Below are positions 32,691 to 45,120 of a DNA stretch of 64,000 bases, in pieces (the stretch's first letter is position 1; each line of letters opens with the position of its first letter). The notes under the pieces are model-generated. The model was not told the DNA's origin, made no database searches, and saw only the letters and a program-made list of their open reading frames with translations. The position numbers were made by a program, and so were the translations under genes. This DNA comes from Oryzias latipes (Eukaryota; Chordata; Actinopteri; Beloniformes; Adrianichthyidae). The DNA lies in contig NC_019868.2 of assembly GCF_002234675.1 (NCBI RefSeq), positions 2,148,909-2,212,908 of the forward strand. Direction: 5' to 3'.

Positions 32691-35600
32691 AAAACCTATG
32701 AAAAAGCCAAAAGTATTTAGGATTGTTATATCCAAACTCTTCCCAGATCATTCCAATAAACATCTCATTTTTTTTAACAACATTTTTAGAACAGACCACA
32801 GATTCCATGGAGGAGTTTTCCTTTGTACACAGGCTGAAACTGGGTCACTCTGGAGAGGATTACGGACATAGAAGACAAAAAACTTTCTGCATTAAGGGGA
32901 CCTGTCTGTTTTAGTGAGAATGCTGGCTGCAGTGAAGCTTTTCCAGAGCAATGTCTGCCGCTTTCCTGACAGGAGTTCATGTCCGAGTTTGAGACGAGGA
33001 CGACAGCTGCAGGAAGTTCAGAGGATAGAGGATCTGAGGCTCAGCACTCGGAGAAAGCGTCCCAATCTTCTTGACTTCACTGACATTGTCTGACTGAATC
33101 GGAGTACATGGAAGTTAATAACAGTTCACTTCCATCACGTTAAAGTCCAGTTTTAAAACAGGATTCTGTTCTCTATGATGTAAAGCAGAATGTCTGCCAG
33201 ATCCTCTGTCGTACATCACCAACATGACGGCTCTCTTCCTCTACATCTTCTCTACATTTGTGACGATGTACACATCAGTGTCAGACAACCAATAAAAGAG
33301 CATCCTTTACAAGCTGACGCAGCTTCATGACACACGTTTAAGTTCCTGTACAAAGAGGACTGAATCCAGACGTCTGACATTCTTCCATGAGGTTTCCAGA
33401 CCATCTGACTTTCTAATCACTCCCTCTGCTTTCAAGCATCGAAAAGGAAAGCTTGACCTCAGCTCTAACTCTGACTCTAATACCAAATTCAAATGCAAAG
33501 AGCTTCCTTGCTGAGCACATGCTCACGGGAAGCCCCCGTCTGTGCCAAAGGCAGTTTTTATGGGGGGCTTTAGTGTGATCATGGAGTTGGAGCTTGCCAG
33601 TGCCAAACACAACAGTCCTCTCAGGGGCTGGCCTCCGTCCAGCTCCCAGAGAGAGGGAGCAATATTATCTGCCCTCAGAGTTTGGATGTCTGTGTTTGCA
33701 GTTGGCACCACTAAACTGAAATGTGGACGTTCAGCAAACGTCGCCAGTCAACGAAACCCGGAGAACAATCACGACTCCAGAGCAGAGAGGTGGTTTTCAG
33801 ATTCAGAAGTCCATCTTTAAGTCTGCCGAATCGTTAATTTTCCAGAGTTAATGTCCTTCAGAATATACTGAACAAAGCGCTTCCAGGAATTTGAACGTAG
33901 ATTTCCTGTTAAACACGAGTTCATCCTTTAGAAAGATTTATGGTACCAGATCATATCCATATTTGTTCTCCTTTTCTCTTTCTCTCTCTCTTCAAGCATC
34001 AGGACCCCCTTTGTCTAAACAGGATGAACTTGGGTGGGGGGGCATGAAGAAAAATGTAAAACATGTGAGCGCAGCTGGGAGCACGAGTGCAGCTTGTGTC
34101 AGCGCCTCATCGTTAGTCGTCCTCTCTGCAAACACGGGTTCAATTCAGGCGCCCACACCGACGCGGAGCATGTGAGCAGCGAGGTCGGGGTCAGTGAGCA
34201 GCCTGGATGGGGGCACCAAGAGCAGCCGCAGGACGTCCAGGCGTCACGAGGGCTGAAACTCCGGGGCACGAACTCACAGAGGATGCTGGTCTGGAATGTG
34301 CAGTTGGGACGGGACTTTCTGCACTTCTATCAGGAAGATCTGCCTGACTGTAGAGATCATGTCATTCATTTTCACATTCCCCCCACCCCCACCACCCTAA
34401 TTAAAGGCATGAGGTCCACACATCCTGTAATGAACAGCAACCTCAGACCAGACTTGGAAGGTTTTTTCTATTAAAGTGCTTCTAACTGAGGAGACTGGAA
34501 AGGCTTGATTTTCTAAAAACAAACACAGAGATCATAATCATATGTGCACTCTAATAGATTTCAGATTGTGTTTAATTAAAAATTGCAGTTGATGTGTTAA
34601 GACTGAGATAACAGCTGAAAACTACACAATTTATGAAGGTCTTAACTTTTGTTAACCCAATACAGCCAACATCTAAGAATTGAGAAAAAAAAAATATTTT
34701 TTTGGAACTAAGATGTTTTCAAGAATCTTTGATAAAATCTCAAGAAATGCTTACTTATTTTATACATAGATTCAATTAAATTTGATACTTTGGGTGATTT
34801 TGGCCATAAAACTGCTTAAGATCCAGAAAAGAACATATAGATTTAAATATGTAGAGCATTTTCAACTGATTTTCTCTTTGTTTGTTTTTTAATAGTTATG
34901 GCTCAAAAAAATGTTCTGCCCTTGTTCAAGCAAAGATGTACTTTAGATGCCTACTGTGAGTTCTACTTCTCACAGTATACATAAGAAAGTGAATGCAAGT
35001 GCAGTTATTGCATCTTTAATGGGTTTCCTGGAAAAACCATCAGTGCCGTTACTTCTCACATCAGTAGAGACACTGCAGCCCGGCCCTTCATGCAACGTTG
35101 TTGGAAACACTTCTGGCGAAGACAGAAACATTTGTCACTGCCTCTATTGGGATGATTATCCGCTACAGGGCAGAAAACATGGACCAGGTTCTATACATTG
35201 GGGTTTTGAGGAAAGTTTGAATCATGCTAATGAGGAAGGGGTCTCAGAAATACATGAATCAAGTATGATATGAATGGGGTAAAGAACTATACACGTTAAA
35301 TCAGTGCAATGGAGAGTAAAGTATGAGTGGAAGGAATGTGGGGTTTCACAAACAAATAACATATTTACAGCCTTTGAAGATGGTTTGATTATGTTACATA
35401 AAAAGTGAGCTCCTTTTTCTGTGTCACAAGCACCAAGAAGGGACACTCAGGCCAAAGCAACTAAGACTCTGCAACTAGTCAGCCAGTATCAGCCCCGATG
35501 ATGGGCAAAAAGCATTCTCGCAAGAGGAATTAAAGTTGGAGTACAGGCGGGAAGTCCAAGCTCTTGTCAAGAGCTGATGGAAGCGCAGAAGAGATATGGA

Positions 35601-36240
35601 GCAAACTGTGCACAAAAAAGTGTTCTCAGCTTTAATACCAGGAGTGATTAAATATCAGCCATGAATTTATCCAGATGCTCAATTATTGTAAAGCTCGACA
35701 TTTGATGTGTCTCAATAATCTTTGTCAAGCATTACAAATAATTTAGATAAGCAGAAAATAAAATATCCTTTCGCTGAATCAACATTTACTCCTTGAAACA
35801 GCAGATGTTTATGTTAAGGTGTCAGACAGCACATGCCTTTGATGAGTGAAATATTGCTGCAAAAAGCTGCAATCCTGCTTCATGTGATAAATCACAGTTC
35901 TTGTGCCTAATTTATCTATTACATCTAGTACCTCCAGTTTATGTGAGCTCTGCCAAAAATGCCCACCAAGCTCATTCAACAAAGACAAACAGTTAAACTG
36001 GGTAGATAGTACACTTAAACCCAGCTTTTAAAAAAAAACACGCTACTTGTTTATGCATACACCTTCAAGTTTTAGTAGGGCGGCCATGGTCCAAAGATAA
36101 ATGTTCATCTTCTGATCGGAAGATCCTAGGTTCGTTTCCCACCCTGCCTTCTTGTCTTCTTGGTCAAGACAAGACATTTCATCGCTGGTTCTGTAATGGT
36201 TCCAGGTTGATGCCAATGTTAGGCAACAGAGTTATCAGTA

Positions 36241-37218
36241 GCTGCGGTTAAATGTGCAAAATGTCTTTGATCGGATCAAAGATCAGATTAGAATGGAACT
36301 GTGGGCCCAGAAAAAATATATTTGATGTTTACACACGTTTACACACTTTCAATTGGAATAAATCATTTGGACATGCGCAGAACTCACTACAGTACCGGAA
36401 ATGGCTGTAGAAGAAGAAATAGCGTGTTCCATTGTAAACACGCTGCAGCAGAGGGAGATGATCTCCTAAATGTGCTTTTATTATTCATTCAGTTTCTGCC
36501 ATTTTATCCCTTTTGGGGTCATGGGGCCGCCAGAGCCTATCCTGGACACTTGTGGGTGAAGGCAGGGGACACCGTGGACAGGTTGCCAGGTCTGTCACAG
36601 GGCCACAATCACACACCCATTCACACTCACACCTAGGGGCAATTTAGAGTTGCCAATTGACCTATGAAGCATGTTTTTGAACAGTGGGAGGAAGCTGGAG
36701 ACCGCGGAGAGAACCCACACATGCACGGGGAGAGCATGCAAACTCCACACAGAAAGGCCCCCCATTGATGTTCTGGTTCAGGACCCCCAGCCGGGACTTG
36801 AACCAGGGTTCTTCTTGCTGTGAGGCAAGAATGCTAACCACTACACCATCAAAAACCACGGCATTAGTCCAAAAATAAAAGAGCACACGCTGTAACAAAG
36901 CACCCTTCCCCTGCTCGCAAAAAATGAAACTACGAGTCTGGCTGCTCTGCTTAGTGACACGGTTCCCTCACGCGGAGCAGCCAGTTGGTACTGTTTGCTT
37001 TCTCTGGAGCGCCACACCCTTTATGCATAACATAAAAGCCAGAGTAGTAACAACCCCCAATCAGAGGTACAGGTACAAATTGTTTACATGCACCACAATC
37101 GAACCAACAATCGGCATAATCCACCAATCTCGATCAGAAGGAAATTTCGGAGTATTCCGAACGGCGTGTTTACACAACGCATTTTAATTCTGATTACTTT
37201 TGTTCATGTAACCGCAGC
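36241..37218. mobile_element. DNA transposon with GCTGCGGTTACATG-type ends, TA TSD
   Basis: Left end GCTGCGGTTAAATG and right end CATGTAACCGCAGC are inverted. TA flanks both sides (36239-36240, 37219-37220). Internal motifs (GATCGGATCAA, GGAATAAATCATTTGGACATG) recur in the element at 56991-59863, so they are one family. No transposase. It is itself interrupted by a LINE tail at 36478-36850. Confidence 0.75.
36478..36850. repeat. LINE-derived 3' tail inserted in the DNA transposon
   Basis: CCATTTTATCCCTTTTGGGG, GGCAGGGGACACCGTGGACA, CACACCTAGGGGCAATTTAG, GGGGAGAGCATGCAAACTCC and CTAACCACTACACCATC match 9876-10170 and extend its 3' part. Confidence 0.75.
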
Positions 37219-37746
37219 TATTGTGTGTGTGTGTGTTGGGGGGTTGTAGGTGTGACTGTGACTGTAAAAGCACTTTGGGCCTTAAAGAAAAGTAGAAAAG
37301 TGCCATAAATGCGTTTCATTCACACACAAACCTTTTGAACATCAGGCACCATGTTTGTACTAGACAGGAGGAGATTTAGAGACAGGACCTTCCCTCAAAA
37401 ACCTTTTGCCTTTTATCAGAGTAACTTTACCTTCAAACATCATATTTCCACTATAACAAGTTTTTTGGAGCAGAAAAAGTTACTTTTACCAAAAGTTAAA
37501 GTAAAACCATATTTTAGAACCCTTTAATATTTTCAAATGTTTTTAATTGTTGGCAGCCCAATGTTGCGCCAAAAACCAAGTTAGCAGTTGTCTGTTTTAT
37601 TTCCAACTGCAACAGTTTTAATTGAGATCAAGCAGAAATTCCTAAAAATTAAGTATTATTGTGCTCAGTGCATAATGTGTCTTTTTGAGCTCAGAGTTTG
37701 GTGAAAATAACTGGAGAAATAGTGAATAACTGCTGTGTGTCTAAAG

Positions 37747-38518
37747 CAGTGTTTTTCAACCAGTGTGCCGTGGGAGATGGTCAGGTGTGCCGTGGGAAAT
37801 TGCCCTCATTCACTGATCTAAAAACATTTTCCATCTCCAGGATATCAGCTCTTTCTTCATCCAAACAAACCCTGATAAAGCACTGAGTAATTATGAATAT
37901 GAAAGATCATAAAAATACTTTTTTCTTTGTGTTTATTAGATTCTATTAAAGACATTTTGATAAGAATGACGGTACCACGATTTAGCTGCAGCTATAACTG
38001 TTTTCTGAAAAGTCCCGCCCCTTTAACTGTCTCCACCAATCATTCTTAGAGGCTTAATCACACGTCATCAGTCTGACCAATCAGCTCTTCTTTAGTGGTG
38101 TAGCTTTCCACAGAATCCGGTGTCAGACCGTGGAACAAGTGAACATAACATTGAAACCTAGAGATGCTAGTCTGTTTGAACTACATCTCCCATTAAGCAT
38201 TGGGTTAAAGTGACAGCATCTCAGCACACAATGAGTCGTCCTTGTTTAACGTCTTGAAACCACAACGAACACACATCAAACAGTTTTTAAATCTTCTTAC
38301 TTAACTTTTATTACATCTTTTAGAAAAAAACAGCTGCAACTTCCAGCTTTTTCTGCCACAATTATCATAAAAATGCATGTGAGATTGTGGAAGGACTGTA
38401 GATCAGTACAGACTATGAGTTTCTCCTTTATTTTTTTTAATTTTTGGATGCTGGTGTGTCGCGGGATTTCTGTCAAGGTTGAAGTGTGCCGTGGCTCAAA
38501 AAAGGTTGAAAAACACTG
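37747..38518. mobile_element. hAT element, non-autonomous
   Basis: CAGTGTTTTTCAACCAGTGT at the left and GGTTGAAAAACACTG at the right are inverted. The 8-bp flanks GTCTAAAG (37739-37746) and ATCTAAAG (38519-38526) agree at seven of eight positions. CAGTG ends plus an 8-bp duplication place it in hAT. GTGTGCCGTGG motifs occur subterminally at both ends. 772 bp with no transposase. Confidence 0.88.
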
Positions 38519-38526
38519 ATCTAAAG

Positions 38527-41500
38527 CACCTTAAATCAGTCTGAAGTCCCTACAAACTAAGAAAATGTATATTTCAGTAGATTATTTACAAAGCATGTTT
38601 TTGATGCAAAGTGCAGCAAATAAGATGTTAAAATCTGAATGTAAGGACCAGTGTGACACTGATGAGAAACACCAAATTACACAGTATTTATTTGTAAATA
38701 GTTAAGTCATATAATAAAGATGGTTATTAAAAAATAAAATGATCAAGTCGCCTTTTTTAATCAATAATATTAGTTTCATGCCATAAGTGGACAGACAAGG
38801 AGGGTCAGAGCAGGAAACATTTAGAGAAGCGGACAATAAAGAGACAAGTGAAGAAGAAGAGAAAAAGAGGAAATGAATATTGAGGATTCAGATTCAGTGG
38901 CTTGGAATTGCATGCACTGACTTTGACTATTTAAGTTTAGTTTATTGTCTGATACTGATGGGAATTTTTTTTGGAAAACTACCAGATTCTGTTTACCACA
39001 ACCCTGACTGCTAAGTTAAAAGCCCAAAGCCTAAAATCTAAAGAAAATCAAACAAAAAAACATAGTTGGATAGTTTCTTTGGGGAGAAAAGATCCACTTC
39101 AAAGAAAAACAAAGCTGCTGTTTATAGACAAAACCAGGAGTTTTCCTCGACATATGGATTTATTGATGCAGTTCTTCTCACGTAGAAGTTGTTCTGCCTG
39201 AAAAGCAGCGACTGATTCTCAAAAGTTTCAACACGCAGATAATAAAAATGCAGACACTGTGGATTCACATTTATCATTATATCTAGAAAATACCTTCTGT
39301 GTCACTGTATTTTGCTGTATTAAACCATCACACCTGTAAAGTCGGACACGCTAAAGATAGCGTCCTGTTGTTAGAATCCACTTTAATGTCCTCATCTTCA
39401 TCATAAACTCTAAGTTTTAACATTTGTTTGTGGCATAACCCCCCCCCCCCCCTGCCCATGCCTAGATCCGGGCCCGTATGAAAATCTTTTTGCTCCGAAA
39501 GATGAGCTGAACCTGGGTTAAGATCTCAATGTCATCATGGCAATGCATGGGGAAAAATAAGACGCCTTTATTAAATTCTTCCAAATCAGAAGCAACTTCT
39601 ACAAATCAACAATTTTCCTTAATCAAATCCACATCAGCAAAAAAAAAAAAAGAAAAAAATACAAATGTTTCATTTTTAAAATTTGTTTCTTATAACATTT
39701 TAATTTGAAAAATGTGTTATTCAGAAACTGGAGGCTAAAAAATATCACACGCCAACTTTGGCCCCGTTTGGAGCAGTCCATAAAAACATTGTCTGATACT
39801 AAAGCGGTCTGTGACCTGAAAAAGGTTGGGGACCACTGCTCGTGTGGACGAGGGTCTCTGTTCACCTACAGATGAACTCTGCTGGTTCTCTTTAGTGAGA
39901 ATGTTAATGATCTTTTCATAAAGAGGAGGAGAACTTAAGGTGATTACTGATGTGAGCGTTATGTATTAGAAAGACCAAAACAGCCACAGTGGAAATCTGA
40001 AAAAGCTGAAACCTTAAAAAAAAGTTTGAAAATGTCTGCTGAGTGATGTAGTTTATTAAGGAGCCGCAGGTTCTTACACAATCATTAGAGAAGTCTTCCA
40101 GCAGAACAAGACAGTAGAAGGAAAAATAGAGTTATTTACCCTTCCATGTAATGTCTTTGTGTGCTTGTCTGTTTTTTTGTATCCTCATCACAGGACTGTC
40201 CCAGAGAGGAAGCAGCCTCAGGTTGATCAGATCTGGTGCAGGCTGGTCCATCCGGCCCTCCTGCAGGATCGGCACAACAGCAAGTCTGCGTCCCACTGCG
40301 TTTTACTGCTGTTAATGATTTCATTTATCTGCTGCAATGCCCCAAAACCACACAAATGAGCACGACTGTAATTAGGCAGAAATGATAAATGTACAGAATA
40401 ACAAACCTGATGCAGCTGCTATGTCAGACCTCTGCACAGCAGCTGCTTCATCCTGATGGTTCACAGCCGGTGAAGGTCTTCATTAAAACTAACATGAAAT
40501 CACTGGTGGCCGTCTTAAGCAGATTCAGAGGGAAGTTTTGGAAGTTCAAATATCAGGAGGGAGGATCCAGAAGATGGACATTGATCTTCAGAGTTGATTC
40601 TGGTCTTGTCTTTTGTCGCTTCCTGTGTACCCGAACACAGCACAGTTAAGGCTGCAGACTTTTTCCTGAAGGGCTTTTCTCAGGTACCCCCCCCCTCCCC
40701 CCATTATACAAACACGTGACTGCGGCTCGCTGCTCTCAGTTGGTGGAAAAGCTGCTGATTAGGTCTCACGCTGTTTGGGTTTGAAGGAGTGGAGCATAAA
40801 TTGGAGCTCTCTCTTCTAAAAATAGGATTATTTACTCATTCATGCAGGTCTTTGCATGCTCGTCTGCAGGTTCACAACTTCTTTGTGCGTGTAGGGATGC
40901 TGAGGCAATGGGCACCCGAGACCGAAGGCTGCTCTGTCCTAGGAGATGGTTGTTGCAGAGCAGAGAACTGCAACAACCACATGCAGAAGCAGCAGGAAAA
41001 CGATACGAGCAAAGCCTCAGTTGTGGGTCTGTGTACTGTGATCATGAATACAACAGTCATAGTTCTGACGTGACGAGTCTCTAAACATGATGAAGAAAAT
41101 AAAAGCAATATTCGTTTGACATCTTCTATTTTCCCTTTTATCTGTCTTTGATTACTTTTACTTCACAGGTTGAATGCTCTTGAGATTTTGTTGATTTTAA
41201 TTTTTGTCTGTAAAACTGTATAATAAATTAAATCTACAAAATCTCTTGTTTTGACATGACTGCCTTCTTCTTGTTTTGAAGTATGAAAATAAAATCTGTT
41301 AATTTTGTACATTTTACAAATGTACACGGAGTATCACACTGTCTAAAAGAAAGCATGAAGACACAAAACAGAGCATGTGAGGAAGCTGATCCGACAGTCA
41401 TGAAAATGGAGAGTCAAATGAGTTCAGGCAAAATGTGTAACTGTGTGTGTCTGCAACCACGTCTTATCACATTAGCCCACAGATTATCAGACATCATAGA

Positions 41501-42502
41501 TGCAGAGACGTCTAGGATGACGCCAGTGAGACGATCAGCAGAAGAAGAGCAGCAGCTGAGCATCACTTATGTGTTCATGTTGTGATGGCTACATTTCAGG
41601 TTCTTAGCAAGCTCTTTCACCTTTGCTTCATATGTTCACTCTCATTCAGCGGTAACGTTCAACCAAAGCTCCTTACAAAGCAAGGGGTCAGTGTGAAGCT
41701 CCAGAGACTGGGAGAGGAAACATGATAAAGAGGAACCCATCTGCTTTTGTTTGCAAGTCAGCCGGTGGAAGAAAATCTTTTTGAAAAGATTCTCAAAATC
41801 AAAGGTGGATGTTGGCAAAAAAATGAAAGAATATATGAACATGTCAGTCATAACAGAGGTGAGACCACACAAGACATGGTTGTCATTTAGGAAATAAAAC
41901 AATTTATGTATTTGAAACTATCTGTTTTTATGTTTTTAACTCTGCTTCAAGATTGCACAATCAGCACTTCACATGCATACAAAGACGTATCAAACTTAGG
42001 ATAATTAGACATTAAATCAAAGATTACTTGAAAGGGAGTGGAAGGAATCAAATTTATATAATCCCACTCTACCTGTTTTGATTAACTTATTTTCATATTA
42101 TAAAGAACCCCCTCGATTCTGTAGAACTGATTCATACATTTTAATTTCATATTTTAAGTCATAGCCCTCTCCATATTAATATTGCCCCCTCCTGTCTGCA
42201 CCCAGCAGGCGGGGGGACCTCTGACCCACACTTTGACCCGTGGCGTTCTGCCTGGATTTGGTGATGAAAAGGGCATCTGTCGTGCTGTCCTCAACTACCG
42301 TCTGTTTTTCTGCACCCCCCTCCCCCCTCCAGCATGCTAACAATGTTGCAGCTGGAGGCAACCTGCAGACCCTCAGATCATGTTACTTTGTGGATTGGAG
42401 TTCTCATGAACATCACAGAGCTTTCTTAAGATGGAAAAGTTTATTATTTCACTGTAAAAATAATTAGATTGACTTTAAGTTATCTGACCACGGAAATAAT
42501 GT
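38527..42502. other. Intergenic, no gene recognised
   Basis: No exon set recognised. C-runs lie at 39439-39451 and around 40687-40701. A hAT terminus at 39708-39837 is listed separately. Confidence 0.4.
39708..39837 (-). repeat. Terminal fragment of a hAT element
   Basis: GTCTGTGACCTGAAAAAGG followed by TTGGGGACCACTG is the reverse complement of the widespread CAGTGGTCCCCAACC hAT terminus. No partner end is visible upstream. Confidence 0.5.
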
Positions 42503-42820
42503 TGTTGTGGGTCCCGCCGGGAAATAATGCAGAGGAGCCAAGATGAGAGTGGCCTTTCATTTATTTCAAGACCTCGAGCACTTCATTTGCTCCACATTTG
42601 TTCCAGGGCACAACAGGTCATGTCACCTCCATCACCCTCCCATTTCACTTCCTGTGATGCTCCTTTTTAAATGGTAAGCCCCTCCCATTGGGCGTGGCTC
42701 TTCATTATCTTCCAGGTAACATCACAGGAATCAGTCTTACAATCATTGGCAAGACATATTTACATAAAATAAATACATGATGTGGGTCCCATCACCATCT
42801 GACGGTGCCACACCGTCACA
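42503..42820 (-). mobile_element. Probable solo LTR, minus strand
   Basis: Read on the minus strand it starts TGTGACGGTG and ends GGACCCACAACA, with a TATA-like TTTAAAAAGG and a later AATAAA (GAAATAAATGAAAGG) in the right order. No convincing target duplication (AATGT versus TTCAC), so either an end is misplaced or the element is old. Confidence 0.45.
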
Positions 42821-42957
42821 TTCACCAATACAATAATTCTGCATGTTTTTCAGCACAAGTCTCCATATAAAAAAAATACGTTGGTGTTTCCCTCAACTCC
42901 AGCTCACAGATCATCTCAAGATCGAAACATTAATTTTTTTCTTTTTCTTTTTTTCTT

Positions 42958-43200
42958 TCTACTTGTCCTGTCCAACAGCTAGGCAGGCAGATGAGAGCTG
43001 AGGGCCTCTTGTGTTGGACATATTTTATTTTAACAAGAGGGGTTATTAATCTTCAGACAAACCAAAGGTATGACTGAATAAACCCCTTTTGTAATTGAGG
43101 CCAAACTTTATTCATTTCAACCATGATTGAAAATCTTTGGTGTTGGACCGGACGGAAAAGGAAAGAAGGGAAGAAGAAGGGAGGGATGTCAGAGGGGGTT
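42958..43200 (-). repeat. Inverted copy of the 11310-12092 repeat end
   Basis: On the minus strand it reads TTCCGTCCGGTCCAACA, AATAAAGTTTGGCCTCAATT, AAAAGGGGTTTATTCAG, CCTCAGCTCTCATCTG, in the same order as 11890-12050. The T-rich start at 42931-42960 would be its A-tail. Confidence 0.75.
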
Positions 43201-43499
43201 AAAACATTTATTTTAACATTTATTTTAACATTTGCTGATCGGAAGGTGGTGACAGACATCCTGTTGTGTTAGGGTTTTTCATCGCTTCCATGGTTTCTGC
43301 AGTTAAATCAAACTTCTTTTTAAATGAGTGACATCGGGCCAGTCAAGAAAAATGAAAACATTACCAACTCCAACCACGTTTAGGAGTCTGACACTGAATG
43401 CTCGTACCTCTCTGAAGATTAGGAGGAAGAAAAACTCTGGTGGGAAAAAGCTGGTGGGAATTGTAAAAAAATATCATTAAATACCATTAATTGTTATTT

Positions 43500-43642
<143 letters not shown>

Positions 43643-43699
43643 AGTTTTTTGGTACATTTATTTTTGGATGATCTACCAGCACTTCCTTTGCAATGAACC

Positions 43700-44151
43700 T
43701 GTCATGGTGCCTCTGTCAGTTACTCTCCCCCTCCCCCGCCTGCTCTGTTTTGGACGCGACCAGCTGGCCTCACTTACCTCATCATCGCCGCCGCCTTCTT
43801 AAGGAGCGCATGGATCATCATTCGTCGCCAGTTCGTTGTTCCTCCCACGGTGCATAGTCCGGCCTGCTCATGCTCCTGTGTGTTGCCAAACTTTGTTTTA
43901 CTTATTGTGCTTCTCGCTCTGTCACAGGAAGAATCTCCTCTGGTACTCACCTGGTCGCTGTCCTCTTGTCTCCCGAGTCTCGCTTCTGGATTTCCTCTGC
44001 CGTCCTCCTCCAGCCAGCCGCCCCGCCTCCTCCTTGAAGAAACCATTACTCACCTTCTGTAATATTGAACCATGTAAACTTACCTCGCTCTCCGAGTCTC
44101 CTTCCGGGTTCCAGCACTTGGATCCCTCTGAACTTACGTAATATCATGACC
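43700..44151 (+). mobile_element. Older solo LTR of a sushi-type gypsy family
   Basis: Starts TGTCATGG and ends CATGACC (CATGACA expected). Flanks GAACC (43695-43699) and TAACC (44152-44156) agree at four of five positions. It is diverged from the LTR at 44537 but keeps a GCCAGTTCGTTGTTCCTCC block at 43827, with a TTAAG TATA-like site about 29 bp upstream, and the terminal CTTCCGGGTTCCAGCA segment. Confidence 0.75.
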
Positions 44152-44536
44152 TAACCAGTGAATCATGATTGACTTATTGGGCACCCCTGTTTTACAGAAT
44201 AATGAAGACACGGATGTGTGGGAGCCATGAGACTATATATCAATTCATTTCTGGATCTGTAATGCAAAACCCTTTCCCTGCAAACCCCAGATGGAGTTGG
44301 AAGATCGTCCCTTTATGCAGGGCAATGAGGGGTTGTTCTGAAGGGTCCCACTTCCTGCAGCAAGTGTTTGACCGAGCTCTTGTCAGAGGTGTTAAACTTG
44401 GAGGAGGAGGAATATCAAAAACAGAGACTGTGTTCCAGATTGTAGTCTGTCTGTCTGCTCTGTGCGCAGTGAGATCAAACACTGAGGACATTGCATCATT
44501 AGTGGGTTTTCAGATCGTCTTTGCAGGCAGGGGTCC
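44152..44536. other. Host sequence between the two gypsy LTR insertions
   Basis: 385 bp of unrecognised sequence; it ends with the GGTCC target site at 44532-44536. Confidence 0.5.
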
Positions 44537-45120
44537 TGTCATGGCCTGGCAGCTACTCCCTCCTCCCCCCTCCTTCCTGTGTGCACGCGACCAGCTGGAT
44601 CCACTCACCTCATCTACACCTTCCTTCATAAGCTCCTCCTGGATCATCAGCCGGTGCCAGTTCGTTGTTCCTCCTATGGTGCATAGTCTGGTCAGCTCAT
44701 GTTTGTTGTCTCAGTTTCAAAGAACCAAGCTCATGTTTTTGTCTTCGCTCTGCTTCAGGACTTTAACCTTCCGGATCCTCACCTGGTCGCAGTCCTTCCA
44801 CGTTGCAGTCACGCCGACCCTGAAACCTCCAGCCAGCCGCCTCGCCTCGCCTTGCTTCAAGCTTCGCCCACGCCATCCCAAGTAACCTCCAGCCTGCGCC
44901 TCGTCTCGTCTGGATTCAAGCCTCGCTCTCGCCGCAGTTCACCCTCGAGGAGATTCCCGCTCAAGATTTCCACCAGCCTGCTCTCGCCCTCTCTGCCTGA
45001 GGAAGGAAGCCCTGTCAATCTCACGTTCAGATTAAACCACTTAATACTTACCGTTGTGTCAAGTCTCATTCCGGGTTCCAGCATCTGGGTCATTCCTGAA
45101 CTCTCGTTCGAATCATGACA
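44537..45120 (+). repeat. 5' LTR of the gypsy element
   Basis: TGTCATGG...CATGACA, 584 bp. A TATA-like CATAAG at 44627-44632 stands 29 bp before G44656, the likely transcript start deduced from the primer-binding match. The final ATG of the LTR (45115) opens the gag frame. Confidence 0.95.
44656..44666 (+). promoter_or_regulatory. Predicted transcript start and self-primer
   Basis: GCCAGTTCGTT here is the exact reverse complement of AACGAACTGGC at 45122-45132, just inside the 5' LTR. In Tf1-type elements the first 11 nt of the mRNA are cleaved off and prime reverse transcription. The same 11-mer is kept at 43827-43837 in the diverged solo LTR. Confidence 0.75.

Larger units (their letters stand above)
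30628..36077. other. Intergenic, no gene recognised
   Basis: No convincing exon set on either strand. A frame at 34034-34474 has clustered cysteines (CKTCERSWEHECSLCQRL) but no family I recognise. Simple repeats: CA-rich at 31878-31911, C/T-rich at 33972-33993. A repeat tail at 32615-32690 is listed separately. Confidence 0.45.
36078..37315 (+). repeat. tRNA-derived SINE split by a DNA transposon
   Basis: Head 36078-36240 has GGCCATGGTCCAAAGATAAA and a B-box-like GGTTCGTTTCC. The tail continues at 37219-37315 (GACTGTAAAAGCACTTTGGG). Both halves align with the uninterrupted SINE at 4083-4366. The break at TCAG/TA...TA/TTGTGTG coincides with the ends of the inserted element. Confidence 0.75.

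Noticed and set aside
34034..34474. 146-aa frame with clustered cysteines
   Set aside because: No recognisable domain, no splice partners found, and the frame changes composition halfway; chance frame more likely.
42503..42820. Target duplication for the minus-strand LTR
   Set aside because: AATGT and TTCAC flanks do not match under any nearby choice of ends.
44169..44885. 238-aa frame entering the LTR
   Set aside because: It crosses the host/LTR junction and has no family similarity; LTR shadow frame.
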